Shown here: piece after piece, positions 60,052 to 64,000 of the stretch | Layout of the letters: every line of letters begins with the position of its first letter | Numbering within the stretch: the first letter of the stretch is position 1 | Assembly (NCBI GenBank): GCA_964617875.1 | Contig: CAZUAI010000022.1 | Span: forward strand, 6,104-70,103 | Origin: CAZMVY01 sp964617875 | GTDB taxonomy: Bacteria; Planctomycetota; Phycisphaerae; UBA1845; PWPN01 | Reading direction: 5' to 3' | DNA: 64,000 bases | The notes under the pieces: model-generated | Told to the model about the DNA's origin: nothing | Seen by the model: the letters and a program-made list of their open reading frames with translations, nothing else | Database searches by the model: none | Translations under genes and position numbers: made by a program

Positions 60052-60891
60052 ATGATGACTACAAGCACACTGCGTTCGGTCCGGCACCTGGCCCTCGATA
60101 TGGACGGGACGATCTACAAGGGCGGCACGCTGTTCGACTTCACGCGGCCGTTTCTGGCGCGGATGGCGGAGCTGGGCGTCGGCTGCACGTTCCTGACGAA
60201 CAACTCGTCGAAGAGCCTGAAGGACTACGTCCGGCACCTCGGCCGCATGGGGATCGATACCGGGCCGGAACAGCTCTACACGTCCACGCTTTCGACGATC
60301 GACTACCTCCGGCGCGAGCTTCCGGCGGCGAAGCGGCTCTTCGTGCTGGGGACGCCCAGCCTGCGGCAGGAATTCGCCGAGGCCGGGTTCGCCCTCCCGG
60401 CCGATGACGACGAGCCGGATGCCGTGATCGTCGGTTTCGACACCACGCTCGCGTTCGCTCGCCTGTGCAAGGCCGCATGGTGGATTCAACGCGGCAAGCC
60501 GTTCATTGCCACGCACCCCGACCGCGTCTGCCCAACGGACCAGCCGACGGTTCTTGTGGACTGCGGCGCGGTCTGCGCATGCCTGCAGAGCGCGACGGGC
60601 ATCGCCCCGGCGACGGTGCACGGCAAGCCCGACCCGCGGATGCTGGCCGGCATCCTGGCGCGGCACGGGCTGCGGCCGCCGGAACTCGCGATGGTGGGCG
60701 ACCGGCTCTACACGGACATGGCGATGGCGCGCCGGGCCGGCGTCGTCGGCGTACTCGTGCTGACGGGTGAGGCGACGCGGGAGGATGTGGCGGCCTGCCC
60801 GGACAAGCCGGATTACGTCGTGTCGAGCCTGAAGGAGCTGGGGGAGATGCTGGCGGAAGCAAGGGCCGGGAAGGGTGCAGCCGATGCGTGA
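60052..60891 (+). CDS. HAD-IIA phosphatase (NagD/AraL-like)
   Basis: A 279-residue HAD-IIA hydrolase. Seen: HLALDMDGTIYKGGTLF (nucleophile Asp and acid/base Asp), TFLTNNSSKSLKDYV, the C2 cap region (around DEPDAVIVGFDTTLAF, KPFIATHPDRVCPT), GKPDPRMLAGILARHG (Lys), and MVGDRLYTDMAMARRAGVVGVLVLTGEAT. Relatives hydrolyse glycerol phosphate, nucleotides or sugar phosphates; AraL of Bacillus has broad sugar-phosphate activity. Its place between a G1P dehydrogenase and GlpD makes glycerol phosphate a plausible substrate. An ATG 3 nt later is an alternative start. Confidence 0.9.
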   Translation: MMTTSTLRSVRHLALDMDGTIYKGGTLFDFTRPFLARMAELGVGCTFLTNNSSKSLKDYVRHLGRMGIDTGPEQLYTSTLSTIDYLRRELPAAKRLFVLGTPSLRQEFAEAGFALPADDDEPDAVIVGFDTTLAFARLCKAAWWIQRGKPFIATHPDRVCPTDQPTVLVDCGAVCACLQSATGIAPATVHGKPDPRMLAGILARHGLRPPELAMVGDRLYTDMAMARRAGVVGVLVLTGEATREDVAACPDKPDYVVSSLKELGEMLAEARAGKGAADA

Positions 60892-62344
60892 GACGACGAA
60901 GGACGACCGGGGCGAGGCGATTCGGACGTTGGCCCGCGACGCGCTGGATGTCCTCGTGGTCGGCGGGGGCATCGTCGGGGCGGGGATCGCCCGGGACGCG
61001 GCCCTGCGCGGCCTGCGCGTCGGGCTGGTCGAGCAGCACGACTTCGCCTTCGGCACGAGCAGCCGTTCGAGCCGGCTGCTGCACGGCGGCCTGCGCTACC
61101 TGGCCCAGGGCCGCATCGGCCTCGTGCGCGAGGCGAGCATCGAGAAGCGGATCGTTCATGGGATCGCCCCGCACATCTGCGAGCCGCTGGCGTTCCTGTT
61201 CCCGTCGCACGAGCGGCGGCTCTTCGCCCCGTGGGCGCTCTGGAAGCTGCGGATCGGCGTTCGAATCTACGACTGGCTCTGCGGCGGGCGGAACCTGGGG
61301 CAGTCCACGGCGCTGACCGCCGCGCAAGTGTGGGGCGTGCTGCCGGGGATCCGGCGCGAGAGCCTCATGGGCGCGGTGCGGTACTACGACGGCCTGACGA
61401 ACGACGCCCGGCTCGTGATCGACACGCTGCGCTCGGCGGCGAACGCGGGGGCGCGGCTGGTCAATTACTGCCGGTTCGAGTCGGCGCGTCCCGATGCCGG
61501 CCGGTGGAGATACGTGCTGCACGATCGGCTCGGCAATCGCCGCTGCGAGGCGGCGAGCCGATGCATCGTCAACGCCGCCGGCCCGTGGGCCGCGCAGCTT
61601 GAACACAGCTCGGTTCGTCTGCGTCTGACGAAGGGCGTACACGTCGTGATCGATCGCGGGCGTCTGAACGTGCCCGACGCCGTGGTGATGATCGAGGGCG
61701 ACCGCATCCTCTTCGCCATCCCGTGGGGCGAGCGGGTCATCCTCGGTACGACCGACACCGACTACGACGGCCCGCCGGAGTCCGTCCGCACCGAGCCGGA
61801 GGACGTCCGCTACATCCTTGGCGTCGTCAACGGCATCTTCCCGGCCGCCGCGCTCAGCGAGTCCGACGTCATCAGCGCCTGGGCGGGGCTTCGTCCGCTG
61901 ATTGCCGACGGCGAGGGCCGCCCGTCGGACATTTCGCGGGCCCATGAGATCCGCTCACCGGAGCCGGGCTGGTTCGACGTGGCCGGGGGCAAGCTGACCA
62001 CGTACCGCCTGATGGCCGAGCAGACCGTGGATCGGATCGGGAAGCGCCTCGGCCGACGGCCCGGGGAATGCCGCACCGCGGCCGAGCCCCTGTTGCCGCC
62101 GGGCGAGCCGGAGGGCATCAGCGGCATCGTTCCGCCGCCGGTGACGCGCCGGGCGGTTGAGCACTACTGCGCGAAGGAGTGGGCCGTGCACCTGGATGAC
62201 GTCATGGTGCGGCGCGCGGGCTGGCATTACTATCACCGGGACGCCGCCGCGATCGCCGCGACCGTCACGCAGTGGATGGGTGAGATAGCGGGCTGGGGCC
62301 CTCAGCGATGCGAGGAGGAACTGGCCCGCTACCGACAGGCGTAA
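60884..62344 (+). CDS. glpD: FAD-dependent glycerol-3-phosphate dehydrogenase GlpD
   Basis: A 486-residue membrane-associated flavoprotein oxidising sn-glycerol-3-phosphate to DHAP with quinone as acceptor. Seen: LDVLVVGGGIVGAGIARDAALRGLRV (FAD site, about 25-50), EQHDFAFGTSSRSSRLLHGGLRYL (hallmark), INAAGPWAAQLE-like VNAAGPWAA, KGVHVVIDR, LFAIPWGERVILGTTDTDYDGPPE, SAWAGLRPLIADGEG, and FDVAGGKLTTYRLMAEQTVD. ATG at 60884 overlaps the HAD gene by 8 nt; a GTG 9 nt earlier is an alternative. In the operon it would consume the G3P enantiomer while the first gene handles G1P. Confidence 0.94.
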   Translation: MRETTKDDRGEAIRTLARDALDVLVVGGGIVGAGIARDAALRGLRVGLVEQHDFAFGTSSRSSRLLHGGLRYLAQGRIGLVREASIEKRIVHGIAPHICEPLAFLFPSHERRLFAPWALWKLRIGVRIYDWLCGGRNLGQSTALTAAQVWGVLPGIRRESLMGAVRYYDGLTNDARLVIDTLRSAANAGARLVNYCRFESARPDAGRWRYVLHDRLGNRRCEAASRCIVNAAGPWAAQLEHSSVRLRLTKGVHVVIDRGRLNVPDAVVMIEGDRILFAIPWGERVILGTTDTDYDGPPESVRTEPEDVRYILGVVNGIFPAAALSESDVISAWAGLRPLIADGEGRPSDISRAHEIRSPEPGWFDVAGGKLTTYRLMAEQTVDRIGKRLGRRPGECRTAAEPLLPPGEPEGISGIVPPPVTRRAVEHYCAKEWAVHLDDVMVRRAGWHYYHRDAAAIAATVTQWMGEIAGWGPQRCEEELARYRQA

Positions 62345-62368
62345 ACCCCGGCGTTGCACGCCGCGACG

Positions 62369-62417
62369 GCGGGAAAGCGGAAGACGTGGGAAAGCGGGAA
62401 AGTGCAAGAGTGAGAAA
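62369..62417 (+). repeat. Six-unit octamer array between glpD and the transporter
   Basis: Units GCGGGAAA, GCGGAAGAC (one extra base), GTGGGAAA, GCGGGAAA, GTGCAAGA, GTGAGAAA. They fill the space between the glpD stop (62344) and the transporter start (62436). Confidence 0.6.
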
Positions 62418-62435
62418 GGCACCTGCGGCGCACTG

Positions 62436-63794
62436 ATGCCGATTCTATCTGCCGTTCGCCGGTTCTTCGCCGCCGCGCCGCACATTCCGCGCCTGCCGGA
62501 TGCCGAGGTCCGGCGAATCTATCCCCGGTTTCGCTTCCGCATCCTGGAGGCGACGTTTCTCGGCTACGCGATGTTCTACCTGGTGCGGAACAATCTCTCG
62601 CCCGTCGCGAAGGAGATGGGCAAGGCGCTGCACTACGACGAGTCGATGATCGGCAGCATCCTCGCGGTCACGGCGCTGAGCTACGGCGTCGGAAAGTTCG
62701 TCCTGGGCGCCCTGTCGGACCGCAGCAACCCGCGGGTCTTCATGGCCGTGGGCCTGATGCTCACGGCGATCTGCAACTTCGCCTTCGGCAGCACGGCGGG
62801 CTACCGGACGCACCTGCTGCTCTGGGGGCTCAACGGGTTCTTCCAGGGCATGGGATGGCCGCCGTGCGGGCGGTCCATGGGGCACTGGTTCAGCGAGAAG
62901 GAGCGGGGGCTGACGTTCAGCATCTGGAACACATCGCACAATGTCGGCGGCGGAGTCGCCGGCTACGTGGCGGCGTGGTGCGCTCACCACTACGGCGGAT
63001 GGCCGTCCGCGTTCTACTTCCCCGGCGCCGTCGCGGCCGCCGGTTCGATCTACCTGTTCTGGCGGTTGCGCGACACCCCGCAGTCGGTCGGCCTGCCGCC
63101 GATCGAGGAATACCGCAACGATTACACGCCCGACGAGAGACTGCACGGCACGCAGGAACGCGAGCTGTCGTTCCGCGAACTCCTGATTCATCACACGCTC
63201 ACGAACAGGTACATCTGGATCCTCGCACTGGCGAACTTCTTCGCCTATATCGCGCGCTACTGCATGATCGACTGGGGGCCGACCTACTTCCGCGACGTCA
63301 AGAACGCCACGCTGGTCAAGGGCGGCGTCACGGTGCTGGTGGTCGAGTTTGGCGGCATCCCCTCGACGATCCTGTTCGGGTGGTTTTCGGATCTGGCGGG
63401 CGGACGGCGGGGGATGGTGGCCGCACTCTGCATGATGCCGATCCTGGGCGCGTTTGCCGTCATCGCGGCTACGCCGGCGGGGCACTTCGAACGCGACCTG
63501 ACGATGCTCGCCGTCGTCGGCCTGTTCGTCTACCCGGTGATCAACCTGATCGTGATCCAGGCGCTTGACCTGACATCGAAGAAGGCGATCGGGACGGCGG
63601 CGGGGTTCATCGGCCTGGTCGGGTATCTGGGCCGCGTGGCCGAGGCGAAGGGCATCGGCCTGCTGGTCAAGTACCTGAAGGTGCCGTACGGCGTCGAGGG
63701 TGCCTGGCAGATCGTTCTCGTCGGCATCATGGCCTGCACGCTGCTCGGCTTCGTGCTCCTGGCGATGACGTGGCGGGTCAAGCCGCGGGCGTGA
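62436..63794 (+). CDS. glpT: OPA-family organophosphate:phosphate antiporter (GlpT/UhpT-like)
   Basis: A 452-residue major-facilitator protein with about 12 TM segments and the OPA pattern: IYPRFRFRILEATFLGYAMFYLVRNNLSPVAKEMGKAL (substrate-binding Arg after TM1, as in GlpT/UhpT), ALSDRSNPRVFMAVGLMLTAI, GLNGFFQGMGWPPCGRSMGHWFSEKERG (family signature), SFRELLIHHTLTNRYIWILALANFFAYIARY, and LDLTSKKAIGTAAGFIG. It exchanges glycerol-3-phosphate or hexose phosphate for phosphate. With GlpD upstream, glycerol phosphate is the more likely substrate; UhpT-type specificity cannot be excluded. Confidence 0.9.
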   Translation: MPILSAVRRFFAAAPHIPRLPDAEVRRIYPRFRFRILEATFLGYAMFYLVRNNLSPVAKEMGKALHYDESMIGSILAVTALSYGVGKFVLGALSDRSNPRVFMAVGLMLTAICNFAFGSTAGYRTHLLLWGLNGFFQGMGWPPCGRSMGHWFSEKERGLTFSIWNTSHNVGGGVAGYVAAWCAHHYGGWPSAFYFPGAVAAAGSIYLFWRLRDTPQSVGLPPIEEYRNDYTPDERLHGTQERELSFRELLIHHTLTNRYIWILALANFFAYIARYCMIDWGPTYFRDVKNATLVKGGVTVLVVEFGGIPSTILFGWFSDLAGGRRGMVAALCMMPILGAFAVIAATPAGHFERDLTMLAVVGLFVYPVINLIVIQALDLTSKKAIGTAAGFIGLVGYLGRVAEAKGIGLLVKYLKVPYGVEGAWQIVLVGIMACTLLGFVLLAMTWRVKPRA

Positions 63795-64000
63795 CGGGTG
63801 CCGTCCCGTTTTGACGCCACTCGCGGGAAGCACGCATCGTCCGCGCCGTCCCGCGTGGGGAACCCGCAACAGCCGGCGTGACGTACACGGGCAACGAACG
63901 CCTGGCGCTATTGGAGACGACCTTCGAGTAGACGCTCGTCAGCACTTGAGTACACCCCAGCGTTGCATATTTCGACAGGCTTACGCGGCGGATCGTAGGG
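63795..64000. other. Intergenic tail of the window
   Basis: 206 bp after the transporter. No ORF with a convincing start, no terminator-like hairpin with a T-tract and no RNA gene was seen. A short GTTGCATA stretch resembles one at 56883, nothing more. Confidence 0.5.

Noticed and set aside
1..64000. CRISPR array
   Set aside because: No run of identical 25-40 bp repeats with unique spacers was found; the periodic arrays present have an 8-bp period and degenerate units.

Overview
The window is GC-rich, gene-dense bacterial DNA most consistent with a member of the Planctomycetota. The reasons are a DUF1580-type small protein beside a planctomycete-style tyrosine recombinase, two TMTC-like membrane proteins with TPR tails, a tandem (double) UvrA of the kind known from the PVC superphylum, several Tat-exported Gfo/Idh and sugar-processing proteins, and two very large secreted proteins that end in a double acidic motif followed by CFNGPN. 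No rRNA or other taxonomic marker is present, so a finer placement is not supported.

Layout. 1-3262: the right part of an integrated element. It has a translationally coupled small-gene operon (partial HTH protein, unknown, DUF1580), an operator-like cluster of GTTGTA half sites, a zinc-ribbon protein and a tyrosine recombinase, ending at the 3' side of a tRNA-Val(CAC) gene. 3323-10183: ffh, then a leftward run of six genes (TIM-barrel isomerase-like, TrmO, CE15-like esterase, YfcE-like phosphoesterase, 4-TM protein, ThiF/MoeB-like E1). 10481-16184: a giant lamin-tail-domain protein, CysC, a zinc-ribbon/DUF2007-like protein overlapping mqnD. 16482-20924: two tandem 737-residue TMTC-like proteins. 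20965-31386: two Gfo/Idh proteins, an EF-hand protein, folB/folK, a C-terminal processing protease, TsaD and a glycosidase-like protein. 31448-37590: ADP-ribosylglycohydrolase-like lipoprotein, exported beta-propeller protein, PIG-L deacetylase, two lipoproteins and a Flp pilin. 37883-45684: a tandem UvrA locus whose first UvrA is split by a two-gene cassette containing a nucleotidyltransferase. 45720-56695: AsmA-like protein, GDP-fucose synthase, giant beta-helix lipoprotein and a four-cluster ferredoxin. 57005-58347: a complete IS4-like element bounded by repeated palindromes. 58502-63794: a glycerol-phosphate operon (AraM-like, AraL/NagD-like, GlpD, OPA transporter) behind a leader with a very strong terminator hairpin.

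The most unusual items are: (1) the split double-UvrA locus, in which four genes overlap end to start and a nucleotidyltransferase pair sits exactly between the two ATPase halves of the first UvrA; (2) the glycerol-phosphate operon, with enzymes for both stereoisomers and a possible attenuator or small RNA; (3) a 29-bp element duplicated upstream of two exported-protein genes at identical spacing to the -10 box and the start codon; (4) 8-bp-period purine-rich arrays placed over or just after stop codons; (5) recurrent TAGAAT -10 boxes lying very close to start codons. All calls rest on reading the sequence and on remembered family motifs; no database search was run.
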